DNA of 23,791 nt from NCBI GenBank assembly GCA_051652645.1, contig JBOFUP010000055.1, positions 1 to 23,791 of the forward strand, in the 5' to 3' direction. The DNA comes from UBA7332 sp051652645. GTDB taxonomy: Bacteria; Bacteroidota; Bacteroidia; Bacteroidales; UBA7332. The notes under the pieces were generated by a model. The model saw only the letters and a list, made by a program, of their open reading frames with translations. It did no database searches and had not been told where the DNA came from. Position numbers and translations under genes: made by a program. Each line of letters opens with the position of its first letter. Position 1 is the stretch's first letter. This document shows, in pieces, positions 14,276 through 23,791 of this stretch.

Positions 14276-15586
14276 ATGAATAAGAAGAAATTAGTTTCAG
14301 TTGTAGCCTCGATTATGATGATAGCTTCAGCCTCTGCAGAAGGGTATCAAGTGAATCTACAAAGTGCCCGCCAAGCAGGTATGGGACACGTTGGTACGGG
14401 TATGAAATTGGGTGCTGAAAGTATGCATTTCAATCCTGCTGGATTGACTTCAATAGAGGGATTGGGTGATGTATCTTTTAACGGAAGTGCAGTCATATCA
14501 TCAGTGGAATATACAAATAGTGACCATCAACATAAATCTAGCAGGGGGTTAAGCACTCCTATGGGTGGATATGCTGGATTTAAAATCAATCCTCGTTGGG
14601 CTGTGGGTATCTCAGTGACAACACCTTATGGTAGTTCGTTGGATTGGGGTAAGAGCTGGGTTGGTGCACACCATGTTCAGGATATCTCACTTAAGGCTTT
14701 CTCATTTCAACCGACTGTTGCCTTTAAGATATTACCAAACCTAAGTGTAGGTGCTGGCTTAAACTTATACACAGGAAGTTTCGAACTCAACAAATCACTT
14801 CTTCCTATAGGTTACAAACCTGGAATGCCAGCGCTTGACCCAGCATTCCCAACCGAAGAGCCTGCGGCATCTGTCAATATTACTGGAAAGAGTAACATAG
14901 CTGTTGGTTTTAACTTAGGATTCTTGTGGGATGTTCGTGAGAACGTGACTCTTGGTATATCTTACAGATCTAAAGCAACTATTAAAGTTAAAGATGGTAG
15001 CTCTGCTGTGAACTACTACTCAGACCAAATTGCGGGACTATTACCAATCGTTCGACCTTCTCTATCGACTATTGACGGAGGAAGTGTAAGAACTGAACTT
15101 CCTGCTCCATCAAACTTAACTTTGGGTGCTTCTTACAAAATCAATGAGCGCTGGATTGTAGCTGCAGATCTGCAATATGTTGGCTGGAATGCTTATGATT
15201 CACTAAATTTTAAGTTTGAGAAAGATGATAAGATTGCAGAAGTGAAAGCTGAAAAAGGGTATTCAAATACTATTGCTGCTCGCTTTGGTGCTGAGTTCAA
15301 TGTAGTAGAGATGTTGACTCTTCGTGCTGGATACTATTTCGATCAAACACCTGTTAACCCTCTTCACTATAGCCCAGAAACACCGGGAGCGAATAAACAT
15401 GGATTGACATTTGGGGGTACTCTAAACTTATTCAAAGGATTTGCTGTTCATGGAGCTGCTGCTTATGTCTTCGGTAAAACTAAGAATGCAAAACTACCAG
15501 ATTCGATGGTAAGCGGTGAGTCTTTCAATGGGACTTATAGCCCGAAAGCATTGAACTTGTCTGTTGGTGTTCAGTACAAATTTTGA
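14276..15586 (+). CDS. OmpP1/FadL family outer-membrane transport protein
   Basis: This is a predicted outer-membrane beta-barrel of the FadL family, which lets hydrophobic compounds such as long-chain fatty acids or aromatics through the outer membrane. The 436-residue precursor has a signal peptide of about 22 residues (KKKLVSVVASIMMIASASA, cut before EGYQ). The N-terminal plug follows with the family NPAG motif at about 60-63 (MHFNPAGLTSIEG). Alternating strands run to a terminal aromatic, KF, as expected for insertion by the BAM complex. It is a single-gene unit with its own promoter, and two hairpins follow it. The substrate cannot be told from sequence; the family in Bacteroidales is not proven to carry fatty acids. 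Confidence 0.93.
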   Translation: MNKKKLVSVVASIMMIASASAEGYQVNLQSARQAGMGHVGTGMKLGAESMHFNPAGLTSIEGLGDVSFNGSAVISSVEYTNSDHQHKSSRGLSTPMGGYAGFKINPRWAVGISVTTPYGSSLDWGKSWVGAHHVQDISLKAFSFQPTVAFKILPNLSVGAGLNLYTGSFELNKSLLPIGYKPGMPALDPAFPTEEPAASVNITGKSNIAVGFNLGFLWDVRENVTLGISYRSKATIKVKDGSSAVNYYSDQIAGLLPIVRPSLSTIDGGSVRTELPAPSNLTLGASYKINERWIVAADLQYVGWNAYDSLNFKFEKDDKIAEVKAEKGYSNTIAARFGAEFNVVEMLTLRAGYYFDQTPVNPLHYSPETPGANKHGLTFGGTLNLFKGFAVHGAAAYVFGKTKNAKLPDSMVSGESFNGTYSPKALNLSVGVQYKF

Positions 15587-15625
15587 TAACTAATAAAGAT
15601 AGTTGCTGCTCATTTAATTGAGAAT

Positions 15626-15680
15626 ACAAAAGTAATAGGCTAGCCTTGTCATAGAGACAAGGCTAGCCTATTACTTTTGT
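15626..15680. terminator. Perfect 25-bp-stem bidirectional terminator
   Basis: Arms 15626-15650 and 15656-15680 are perfectly complementary over 25 bp with a 5-nt loop (ATAGA). The right arm ends CTTTTGT and the left begins ACAAAAG, so either strand gives a short U-rich end. It is the first hairpin after the OmpP1 gene (40 bp past its stop). Confidence 0.85.
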
Positions 15681-15698
15681 TAGCCTACACCATACCAA

Positions 15699-15733
15699 AA
15701 AAGAGGATGTGTCTTAAAGACACATCCTCTTTT
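15699..15733. terminator. Bidirectional intrinsic terminator after rpoC
   Basis: Arms 15699-15713 and 15719-15733 pair over 15 bp around a TTAAA loop. The left arm starts with an A run (six As from 15697), which becomes a U tract for the minus-strand rpoBC transcript, and the right arm ends TTTT for the plus strand. It lies 25 bp past the rpoC stop. Confidence 0.9.
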
Positions 15734-15758
15734 AAATATATAAACCTAATAATATAGA

Positions 15759-18700
15759 TTAATCTGCATCAATTAGATTACGACGAGATGAAAATGATTT
15801 CTCAAACTCCTCTTTTGGACCAACCATTAGTTTGTCAAACTCTCTTTGACCAGTACCTGCAGGAATCAAGTGACCGCATATAACGTTCTCTTTCAAACCT
15901 TCAAGTTTATCTACCTTACCATTAATAGCTGCATCATTAAGGACTTTAGTTGTTTCCTGGAACGATGCTGCAGAAATGAATGATGTTGTCTGAAGAGCTG
16001 CACGTGTAATACCTTGCAAGTTCTGTGAAGATGTTGCAGGAACAGCATCCCTAACTTCAACTAGGCGAAGGTCTCTGCGCTTAAGCATAGAGTTCTCATC
16101 ACGAAGTTTACGAGGTGTTACAATCATACCTGGAAGCATAGTTTGTGAATCACCAGAATCTACGATAACTTTCTTACCCCAGATACGGTCATTCTCTTCC
16201 ATGAAGTCATGCTTGTCAATAATCTGAGCCTCTAGGAAACGAGTGTCACCCGGATCAACTATTGTTACCTTACGCATCATTTGACGAACGATTGTCTCAA
16301 AGTGCTTATCGTTAATTTTCACACCCTGAAGACGGTAAACGTCTTGTACTTCATTTACAATATACTCCTGTACAGCTGTTGGACCTTTGATATTCAAGAT
16401 ATCTGCAGGAGTGATAGCTCCATCTGAAAGAGGAGTACCAGCACGTACATAGTCATTCTCCTGAACAAGGATCTGCTTAGAAAGTGACACAAGATACTTT
16501 TTAGTCTCTCCTGTTTTAGAAGTAACAGCAATCTCACGGTTACCTCTTTTTACCTTACCAAATTTAACTTCACCATCAATCTCAGCAACAACTGCTGGGT
16601 TAGAAGGGTTACGAGCTTCAAATAGTTCGGTTACACGAGGAAGACCTCCGGTAATATCACCAGTTTTTCCAACTGCACGAGGAATCTTAACGAATTCAGC
16701 ACCTGCCTTGATTTTGTCTCCTTCTTCAACCATCAAGTGGGCACCTACAGGTAGGTTATATGTCTTAATGATATTGCCATTTTCATCGCAAATGTTAGCA
16801 GCAGGAACGCGAGCTTTCTCACGAGACTCAATAATGATCTTTTCTCTAAGACCAGTTGTCTCATCAGACTCTACCTTATATGTTACGTTCTCAATAACAC
16901 TATCCAACTGGATAGTACCTGTTACCTCTGATACAATTACGGCATTAAATGGATCCCATTCACAGATAATATCACCTTTAGATACATTATCACCTGGATT
17001 GAAGTATATTTTTGAACCATAAGGAATGTTAGCTGAAGTAAGAACAATCTTAGTATTGCTATCAACAATACGAAGTTCTGCTAGACGACTAACAACAATC
17101 TGTATCTTCTTGCCAGCCTCATCCTCTGTTTCAACAGTTCTAAGTTCATCTATTTCAAGGAAACCATCATAACGAGAAGTCACATTTGAAATAGCTGCAA
17201 TATTCGAAGCTACCCCCCCTACGTGGAAAGTACGAAGTGTAAGCTGAGTACCCGGTTCTCCAATTGACTGCGCTGCAATAACACCAACGGCCTCTCCTTT
17301 CTGAACCATTCGTCCAGTAGATAAGTTACGCCCATAACATTTAGCACAAACGCCTTTCTTAGATTCACAAGTCAATACAGAGCGAATCTCGACTCTTTCT
17401 ATTGGAGAATCCTGAATGGCTTTAGCCATATCTTCAGCTATTTCCTCTCCAGAAAGAACAATCATTTCACCTGTTATTGGGTGTTGAATATCGTGTACTG
17501 ATACGCGACCTAATATACGCTCATAAAGCGAAGCAACAGTCTCCTCGTTATTTTTAATCTCAGTACATATCAATCCACGTAAAGTACCACAGTCCTCTTC
17601 ATGAATAATCACATCCTGAGCCACGTCAACTAGACGACGAGTTAGGTATCCAGCATCAGCTGTTTTAAGTGCGGTATCGGCAAGACCTTTACGAGCACCG
17701 TGAGTAGAAATAAAGTACTCTAGTACCGAAAGACCCTCCTTAAAGTTAGCCAAAATTGGGTTTTCAATAATTTGACCACCTTCAGCGCCAGCCTTTTGAG
17801 GTTTAGCCATCAGACCACGCATACCACCTAACTGACGAATCTGCTCACGAGAACCACGGGCACCAGAATCAAGCATCATATACACAGAGTTAAATCCTTG
17901 GTTATCGGATGACATCTGTTTCATTAGAATATTAGACAACTTAGAGTTAATATGTGTCCAAGTATCAATAATCTGATTATATCGCTCGTTATTAGTGATG
18001 AATCCCATGTTATAGTCGTTCATAATCTGCTCGACCTCTTTGTATCCCTCTTGAACTAATTCATCTTTCTCAACTGGAATAATAACATCTTCAAGGTTGA
18101 AAGAAAGACAACCTCTAAATGCCATTTTATATCCTAGATCCTTAATATCATCCAAGAAATGAGCAGTACGAGTAACACCCACTACTTTAATAATATCTCC
18201 AATAATATCACGAAGTGATTTCTTAGATAGGATCTCATTCAAATAACCATATTCTTTTGGTACGAACTCATTGACCATAATACGTCCGACTGAAGTCTCA
18301 CGCATTACTCGAATATAATTACCATTTTCATCAATATCATCAACCATTACTTTAACAGGTGCATGTAAAGTTACACGACCTTCATTATAAGCAATGATGG
18401 CTTCTTCTGGACCATAGAATCTCAAACCTTCACCTTTAGCACCAGGTCTAAGTTTTGAAATATAATATAGTCCCAAAACCATATCCTGAGACGGTACAGT
18501 AATTGGTGCTCCGTTGGCAGGGTTAAGAATATTATGAGAGGCTAGCATCAACATCTGAGCCTCAAGAATTGCTTCATTACCTAGCGGTAAGTGAACTGCC
18601 ATCTGGTCACCATCAAAATCGGCGTTGAATGCTGTACAAGCTAGAGGGTGAAGCTGAATTGCTTTACCTTCAATCATCTTAGGCTGGAAAGATTGAATAC

Positions 18701-20030
18701 CAAGACGGTGAAGTGTTGGGGCACGGTTTAGAAGAACTGGGTGACCTTTCATCACATGTTCTAGAATATCCCAAACAACAGGCTCTTTACGGTCTACAAT
18801 TTTTTTAGCCGACTTAACAGTCTTAACGATACCTCTCTCAATAAGCTTTCTAATAACGAATGGCTTAAAAAGTTCTGCTGCCATTAGCTTAGGAATACCA
18901 CACTCGTGCATTTTAAGCTCAGGACCTACTACGATAACCGAACGTGCTGAATAATCTACACGTTTACCAAGTAAGTTCTGACGGAAGCGTCCTTGTTTTC
19001 CTTTAAGTGAATCTGAAAGAGACTTAAGAGGACGGTTAGCATCATTCTTAACAGAACTAGACTTACGTGAGTTGTCTAGAAGAGAGTCTACTGCTTCTTG
19101 AAGCATACGCTTCTCATTACGAAGAATAACTTCGGGAGCCTTAATCTCAATTAGACGCTTAAGTCGGTTATTACGAATAATAACTCGTCTATATAGATCA
19201 TTAAGATCAGATGTTGCAAATCGACCACCATCAAGAGGTACAAGTGGGCGAAGCTCAGGTGGTATAACAGGTACAACTTTAAGCACCATCCACTCCGGCT
19301 TATTTCTATGTTTAGAAGCCCTAAATGATTCAACAACTTGTAGACGCTTTAATGCCTCCGCTTTTCTTTGTTGAGAACCATCTGTGTTAGCTCTGTGACG
19401 AAGTTCGTATGAAAGGCTGTCCAAGTCTAATCGCTGAAGAAGGTCTATAAGAGCTTCTGCCCCCATCTTGGCAATAAACTTATTTGGGTCTGTATCCTCG
19501 AGAAGTTCATTCTCCTGTGGTATAGAATCCAATATATTCAAATACTCTTCTTCTGATAGAAGATCGTATTTTGCTACCTCATCCTCTTTGATACCTGGCT
19601 GAATAACTACATAGCGTTCGTAGTAAACAATGGCATCCATTTTCTTGGTTGGCAAACCAAGAAGATAACCGATCTTATTCGGTAGTGAACGGAAGTACCA
19701 AATATGTGCAACAGGAACAACCAATTGGATATGTCCCATTCTTTCACGACGAACCTTCTTCTCTGTAACTTCAACTCCACATCGGTCACAAACAATACCT
19801 TTGTAGCGTATACGTTTATACTTACCACAGTGACACTCATAGTCTCTTACAGGACCAAATATTCTCTCACAGAATAGACCGTCACGTTCTGGTTTGTATG
19901 TACGATAGTTTATAGTCTCAGGTTTCAAAACTTCACCGCTAGAATTCTCAAGAATCTCTTCTGGAGAAGCTAAACCTATGGATATTTTAGTGAAGTTATT
20001 TCTTACCTTGTTTTCTCTTCTAAAAGCCAT
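15759..20030 (-). CDS. rpoC: DNA-directed RNA polymerase subunit beta'
   Basis: RpoC is the largest catalytic subunit of RNA polymerase. The 1423-residue protein starts MAFRRENKVRNNFTKISIG and has the N-terminal zinc cysteines C66, C68, C81 and C84 (CHCGKYK...CDRCG). The active-site NADFDGDQM lies at 469-477 with Mg-binding D471, D473 and D475. The second zinc site has cysteines near residue 813 and around 885-897 (CESKKGVCAKC). The frame is open for 18 more codons upstream to 20084, but the family start is the ATG at 20030, and those codons lie in the rpoB-rpoC spacer, so I leave them out. rpoB precedes it by 111 bp, and the two are surely one transcription unit. The hairpin 25 bp past the stop ends it. 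Confidence 0.98.
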   Translation of the reverse strand: MAFRRENKVRNNFTKISIGLASPEEILENSSGEVLKPETINYRTYKPERDGLFCERIFGPVRDYECHCGKYKRIRYKGIVCDRCGVEVTEKKVRRERMGHIQLVVPVAHIWYFRSLPNKIGYLLGLPTKKMDAIVYYERYVVIQPGIKEDEVAKYDLLSEEEYLNILDSIPQENELLEDTDPNKFIAKMGAEALIDLLQRLDLDSLSYELRHRANTDGSQQRKAEALKRLQVVESFRASKHRNKPEWMVLKVVPVIPPELRPLVPLDGGRFATSDLNDLYRRVIIRNNRLKRLIEIKAPEVILRNEKRMLQEAVDSLLDNSRKSSSVKNDANRPLKSLSDSLKGKQGRFRQNLLGKRVDYSARSVIVVGPELKMHECGIPKLMAAELFKPFVIRKLIERGIVKTVKSAKKIVDRKEPVVWDILEHVMKGHPVLLNRAPTLHRLGIQSFQPKMIEGKAIQLHPLACTAFNADFDGDQMAVHLPLGNEAILEAQMLMLASHNILNPANGAPITVPSQDMVLGLYYISKLRPGAKGEGLRFYGPEEAIIAYNEGRVTLHAPVKVMVDDIDENGNYIRVMRETSVGRIMVNEFVPKEYGYLNEILSKKSLRDIIGDIIKVVGVTRTAHFLDDIKDLGYKMAFRGCLSFNLEDVIIPVEKDELVQEGYKEVEQIMNDYNMGFITNNERYNQIIDTWTHINSKLSNILMKQMSSDNQGFNSVYMMLDSGARGSREQIRQLGGMRGLMAKPQKAGAEGGQIIENPILANFKEGLSVLEYFISTHGARKGLADTALKTADAGYLTRRLVDVAQDVIIHEEDCGTLRGLICTEIKNNEETVASLYERILGRVSVHDIQHPITGEMIVLSGEEIAEDMAKAIQDSPIERVEIRSVLTCESKKGVCAKCYGRNLSTGRMVQKGEAVGVIAAQSIGEPGTQLTLRTFHVGGVASNIAAISNVTSRYDGFLEIDELRTVETEDEAGKKIQIVVSRLAELRIVDSNTKIVLTSANIPYGSKIYFNPGDNVSKGDIICEWDPFNAVIVSEVTGTIQLDSVIENVTYKVESDETTGLREKIIIESREKARVPAANICDENGNIIKTYNLPVGAHLMVEEGDKIKAGAEFVKIPRAVGKTGDITGGLPRVTELFEARNPSNPAVVAEIDGEVKFGKVKRGNREIAVTSKTGETKKYLVSLSKQILVQENDYVRAGTPLSDGAITPADILNIKGPTAVQEYIVNEVQDVYRLQGVKINDKHFETIVRQMMRKVTIVDPGDTRFLEAQIIDKHDFMEENDRIWGKKVIVDSGDSQTMLPGMIVTPRKLRDENSMLKRRDLRLVEVRDAVPATSSQNLQGITRAALQTTSFISAASFQETTKVLNDAAINGKVDKLEGLKENVICGHLIPAGTGQREFDKLMVGPKEEFEKSFSSRRNLIDAD

Positions 20031-20085
20031 ATACTGATGTATAAAGAGTTGTATTTCCGAAATAAAATAGAATGCAATATTCATA

Positions 20086-20124
20086 ATGGTAATACTACCA
20101 ATAATAAATTGATAGTATTACCAT
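20086..20124. other. 12-bp hairpin in rpoB-rpoC spacer
   Basis: ATGGTAATACTA (20086-20097) and TAGTATTACCAT (20113-20124) pair perfectly around a 15-nt loop. It lies between the rpoB stop (20142) and the rpoC start (20030) inside the transcript, with no U tract after it on the minus strand, so it is not a typical terminator. It could be an RNase site, an mRNA-stability element or a protein site. Confidence 0.55.
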
Positions 20125-20141
20125 AGAATGAATTATGCGTA

Positions 20142-23100
20142 TTACTCAAGATTTACGCTTAGACCTAGTCCCTTAAGCTCATGAAGCAATACATTAAGTG
20201 ACTCTGGAATACCAGCAGCTGGCATTGGTTCACCTTTAACAATAGCTTCATATGCCTTAGATCGGCCATTTACGTCATCAGATTTGATAGTCAGGATCTC
20301 TTGTAGAATGTGAGCTGCACCGAATGCTTCGATTGCCCAAACCTCCATCTCTCCAAAACGTTGTCCACCAAACTGAGCTTTACCTCCAAGAGGCTGTTGC
20401 GTAATTAGTGAGTATGGACCTATAGAACGGGCGTGCATTTTATCTTCAACCATGTGACCTAGTTTCAACATGTATGTCACACCAACAGTTGCAGGTTGAT
20501 CAAAACGCTCACCAGTACCACCATCATGCAAGTAAGCCTTACCATAACGAGGAATACCAGCCTTATCTGTCCACTGATTTAAGTCATCTAAGTCTGCACC
20601 GTCAAAAATAGGGGTAGCGAACTTTGTTCCTAGTTCTTTACCTGCCCATCCTAAAACAGCTTCAAAAATCTGACCAAGGTTCATCCTTGATGGCACCCCT
20701 AGTGGGTTAAGAACTATATCTACAGGTGTTCCATCTTCAAGGAATGGCATATCCTCATCACGAACAACACGAGATACAATACCTTTGTTACCATGTCGAC
20801 CTGCCATTTTATCACCCACGCCAATCTTACGCTTTTTAGCAATAAAGACTTTAGCTAGTTGGATAATACCTGTTGGAAGTTCGTCACCAATTGTAAGATC
20901 AAATTTCTTACGCTTAAGTTCAGAATCTAGCTCTTTATATTTTCTCAAGTAGTTCATGATAACCTGCTTGATCAACTTGTTGGTATGATCATCTTGAGTC
21001 CATTCACTTACTTGTACACCATTAAAATCAAGATCTCTAATATTCTTATCAGTAAACTTAGAACCCTTAGTTATCAACTCCACACCTAGGTAGTCTTTAA
21101 CACTATGTGCAGGTTTACCTTCGGTTAGAACTAGAAGTTTTTCTACTAGTACGCTCTTAAGTTTGTTCATCTTAATCTCAAACTCTTCATCAAGCTTAGG
21201 AAGAATAGCTTTATCAGCATTACGTCCTTTTTTGACTTTCTGAGCTCTAGAGAAAAGATTAGTTCCAATAACAACACCATTCAACGAAGGTGTAGCTTTA
21301 AGAGATGCATCTTTAACATCTCCGGCTTTATCTCCGAAGATTGCTCGAAGTAGTTTCTCTTCTGGTGATGGGTCTGACTCTCCTTTAGGAGTAATCTTAC
21401 CAATCATAATATCACCTGGTGTGATACGAGCACCTACACGAACAATACCTCTATCATCAAGGTCTTTTGTTGCTTCCTCGCTAACGTTAGGAATATCTGA
21501 AGTTAACTCCTCCATTCCTCGTTTTGTTTCGCGAACTTCAAGAGAGTATTCATCTACGTGAATAGAGGTAAATACATCTTCACGTACAATACGCTCACTT
21601 AGTACAATAGCATCCTCATAGTTATAACCTTTCCATGGCATATAAGCCACTTTAAGGTTTTTACCCAATGCCAATTCTCCCTGTTCAGTTGAATATCCCT
21701 GAGTCAATATCTGACCTGGGACAACCCTTTGACCGGGCTTACAAATCGGATGAAGGTCTATTGTTGTATTTTGGTTAGTCTTACGGAATTTAGGTAATCT
21801 ATACTCTTTGATAGAGTTTTCAAAGCTTACAAATTCCTCTTCCTCAGATCTATCATAATTGATTCTAATAACACTAGCATCAACATACTCAATCACACCA
21901 TCCCCCTCAGCTGTAACCTGAGTACGAGAGTCACGAATTAACTGTCCCTCAATACCAGTACCTACAATAGGAGCTTGAGCTCTTAATAAAGGAACAGCCT
22001 GACGCATCATGTTAGATCCCATGAGCGCACGGTTAGCATCATCGTGCTCCAAGAAAGGAATAAGAGATGCTGCAATAGAAGCAATTTGAGTAGGAGAAAC
22101 GTCCATCAAGTGAACCTCATTTGGTGTCACAAGTGGGAAATCACCTTCCATACGTGCTTTCACACGAGATTTTATGAAGCTTCCATTATCATCAAGTGGA
22201 GCATTACCTTGAGCAATGATTTTACCCTCCTCTTCTTCTGCAGTAAGATAGGTAATCTCATCATGATTTAGAGTTACTTTTCCTTCAGAAACAACACGAT
22301 AAGGAGTCTCAATAAATCCAAGCTCATTAATCTTAGCATATACACACAAAGATGAGATTAGACCAATGTTGGGTCCTTCTGGTGTCTCAATAGGACAAAG
22401 ACGACCGTAGTGAGTATAGTGAACGTCTCGAACCTCGAAACCAGCGCGATCTCTAGAAAGACCACCTGGACCTAGAGCAGACATACGACGTTTGTGCGTC
22501 ATCTCTGCAAGAGGGTTCGTTTGATCCATAAACTGAGACAAGGCATTCGTTCCAAAGAAAGAATTGATTACTGAAGAGATAGTCTTTGCATTAATCAAAT
22601 CTATCGGAGTAAAGACCTCATTATCTCTAACATTCATACGGTCTCTAATAGTACGCGCCATACGAGCAAGACCCACTCCAAATTGGTTGTAAAGCTGCTC
22701 ACCTACTGTACGTACTCTACGATTGCTCAAGTGGTCGATATCATCAACTATAGCCTTAGAGTTGATCAACTCTATTAAGTATTTAATAATAGCAATAATA
22801 TCTTCTTTAGTCAAAACCTTGACATCAGGAGCCGTATCTAGAAGAAGCTTCTTATTGATACGGAATCGACCTACCTCACCTAAGTCATACCTCTTCTCAG
22901 AGAAGAATAGTGATTGAATTACTTCGCGAGCACTTGCATCATCTGCAGGTTCAGCACTACGAAGTTGTCTATATATATATATAACAGCCTCTTTTTCAGA
23001 GTTACTTGGATCTTTCTGTAATGTATTATAAATAATAGCATAATCAGAAAGACTTACGTCATCTTTATGAAGAAGTATTGATGCAGCACCAGAGCTTAAT

Positions 23101-23791
23101 ATATCATCAATATGCTCCTCTTCAAGAACTGTTTCGCGATCTACTACGATTTCGTTACGCTCTATTGAAACAACCTCTCCTGTATCTTCGTCTACGAAAT
23201 CCTCTATCCATGTTTTCAAAACACGAGCAGCAAGTTTTCTACCGACAACATTGCTTAAGGCAGCATGAGTAGCAGCTACCTCTTCTGCTAGACCAAAGAT
23301 TTCAAGAATATCTCTATCACTTTCAAATCCAATAGCTCTTAATAGAGTCGTAACAGGCAACTTCTTCTTACGATCAATATAAGCATACATAACATTGTTA
23401 ATGTCAGTTGCAAATTCAATCCACGAACCCCTGAAAGGAATTACACGTGCAGAATATAGTTTAGTTCCATTTGCGTGTACACTTTGTCCAAAGAAAACCC
23501 CTGGCGAACGGTGTAATTGAGAAACGACAACACGCTCAGCACCGTTAATAACAAATGTACCTTTTGAGGTCATATATGGGATTGGACCTAAATAAACGTC
23601 TTGGATTACTGTATCGAAATCTTCATGTTCTGGATCAGTACAATATAGTTTAAGCTTCGCTTTTAACGGAACACTATATGTAAGACCTCGCTCAAGACAC
23701 TCGTCAATGCAATATTTTGGAGGGTCGATATAGTAATCTAAGAACTCTAGAACGAAGTTATTTCTAGTATCTGCAATTGGGAAATTTTCTG
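20142..23791 (-). CDS. rpoB: DNA-directed RNA polymerase subunit beta (5' end cut by window)
   Basis: RpoB forms the other half of the RNA polymerase active-site cleft. The window holds 1215 residues in frame up to the right edge (the first full codon is Glu in ENFPIADTRNNF), so only some 50 N-terminal residues are missing, judged from usual Bacteroidetes lengths of about 1270. An internal ATG at 23573 is not the start, since coding sequence clearly continues upstream of it. The rifampicin-pocket region (about 22360-22560) reads LSQFMDQTNPLAEMTHKRR then SALGPGG. It keeps the residues equal to E. coli D516, H526 and S531, so no classical resistance change is seen. The conserved PIETPEGPNIGLI and the C-terminal GGKAQFGGQRFGEMEVWA are present. 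It is followed by rpoC. Confidence 0.98.
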   Translation of the reverse strand, partial: ENFPIADTRNNFVLEFLDYYIDPPKYCIDECLERGLTYSVPLKAKLKLYCTDPEHEDFDTVIQDVYLGPIPYMTSKGTFVINGAERVVVSQLHRSPGVFFGQSVHANGTKLYSARVIPFRGSWIEFATDINNVMYAYIDRKKKLPVTTLLRAIGFESDRDILEIFGLAEEVAATHAALSNVVGRKLAARVLKTWIEDFVDEDTGEVVSIERNEIVVDRETVLEEEHIDDILSSGAASILLHKDDVSLSDYAIIYNTLQKDPSNSEKEAVIYIYRQLRSAEPADDASAREVIQSLFFSEKRYDLGEVGRFRINKKLLLDTAPDVKVLTKEDIIAIIKYLIELINSKAIVDDIDHLSNRRVRTVGEQLYNQFGVGLARMARTIRDRMNVRDNEVFTPIDLINAKTISSVINSFFGTNALSQFMDQTNPLAEMTHKRRMSALGPGGLSRDRAGFEVRDVHYTHYGRLCPIETPEGPNIGLISSLCVYAKINELGFIETPYRVVSEGKVTLNHDEITYLTAEEEEGKIIAQGNAPLDDNGSFIKSRVKARMEGDFPLVTPNEVHLMDVSPTQIASIAASLIPFLEHDDANRALMGSNMMRQAVPLLRAQAPIVGTGIEGQLIRDSRTQVTAEGDGVIEYVDASVIRINYDRSEEEEFVSFENSIKEYRLPKFRKTNQNTTIDLHPICKPGQRVVPGQILTQGYSTEQGELALGKNLKVAYMPWKGYNYEDAIVLSERIVREDVFTSIHVDEYSLEVRETKRGMEELTSDIPNVSEEATKDLDDRGIVRVGARITPGDIMIGKITPKGESDPSPEEKLLRAIFGDKAGDVKDASLKATPSLNGVVIGTNLFSRAQKVKKGRNADKAILPKLDEEFEIKMNKLKSVLVEKLLVLTEGKPAHSVKDYLGVELITKGSKFTDKNIRDLDFNGVQVSEWTQDDHTNKLIKQVIMNYLRKYKELDSELKRKKFDLTIGDELPTGIIQLAKVFIAKKRKIGVGDKMAGRHGNKGIVSRVVRDEDMPFLEDGTPVDIVLNPLGVPSRMNLGQIFEAVLGWAGKELGTKFATPIFDGADLDDLNQWTDKAGIPRYGKAYLHDGGTGERFDQPATVGVTYMLKLGHMVEDKMHARSIGPYSLITQQPLGGKAQFGGQRFGEMEVWAIEAFGAAHILQEILTIKSDDVNGRSKAYEAIVKGEPMPAAGIPESLNVLLHELKGLGLSVNLE

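Noticed and set aside
20031..20084. 18-codon N-terminal extension of rpoC
   Set aside because: The family starts at MAFR.ENK, equal to the ATG at 20030; the extension runs into the spacer.
23573..23573. ATG at 23573 as the rpoB start
   Set aside because: The frame continues upstream with 72 clear RpoB residues to the window edge.

Overview
The window is ordinary chromosomal core sequence of a member of the Bacteroidetes, most likely order Bacteroidales. Four things support this. FrdA and the single-subunit cytochrome b, the single-chain serine dehydratase, and RpoB/RpoC all read like Bacteroidales proteins. Candidate promoters upstream of sdhC, the SulP gene, ndk, ruvB and the OmpP1/FadL gene carry the Bacteroidetes -7 signature TAnnTTTG instead of a sigma70 -10 box. 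Start codons lack clear Shine-Dalgarno sequences. Base composition is moderately AT-rich throughout. The genus cannot be fixed from the sequence alone; a Porphyromonas-like relative is possible.

Layout. (1) 32-2706, minus strand: the fumarate reductase/succinate dehydrogenase operon, cytochrome b then flavoprotein; the iron-sulfur subunit is expected just past the left edge. (2) 2707-3018: a divergent control region with two adjacent inverted repeats. (3) 3019-6312, plus strand: a SulP anion/carboxylate transporter, nucleoside diphosphate kinase, and a secreted LytM (M23)-LysM cell-wall protein. (4) 6313-6619: a convergent intergenic region with a 24-bp-stem bidirectional terminator and an unusual array of four ACGTACGT palindromes spaced exactly 22 bp apart. 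(5) 6620-13994, minus strand: a tightly packed six-gene operon, ruvB - lipid-linked oligosaccharide flippase-like protein - DUF389 membrane protein - radical SAM protein - DUF4153 membrane protein - L-serine dehydratase, with gaps of only 3-12 bp. (6) 13995-14275: a divergent promoter region with a 32-bp near-perfect palindrome on the ruvB side and a 10-bp inverted repeat on the OmpP1 side. (7) 14276-15586, plus strand: an OmpP1/FadL-type outer-membrane porin, followed by two strong hairpins between convergent genes. (8) 15759-23791, minus strand: rpoC and rpoB, the latter cut by the right edge, with a hairpin in the spacer between them.

How the genes work together. The frd genes serve anaerobic fumarate respiration (or succinate oxidation), and the divergent SulP transporter could move a carboxylate, bicarbonate or sulfate. 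The ruvB operon is a mixed housekeeping unit without a single obvious pathway. The rpoBC block is the end of the ribosomal protein/RNA polymerase gene cluster. There are no tRNA or rRNA genes, no CRISPR array, no insertion sequences and no phage genes that I can see. No new protein system stands out; the most unusual signal is the ACGTACGT array at about 6481-6575.
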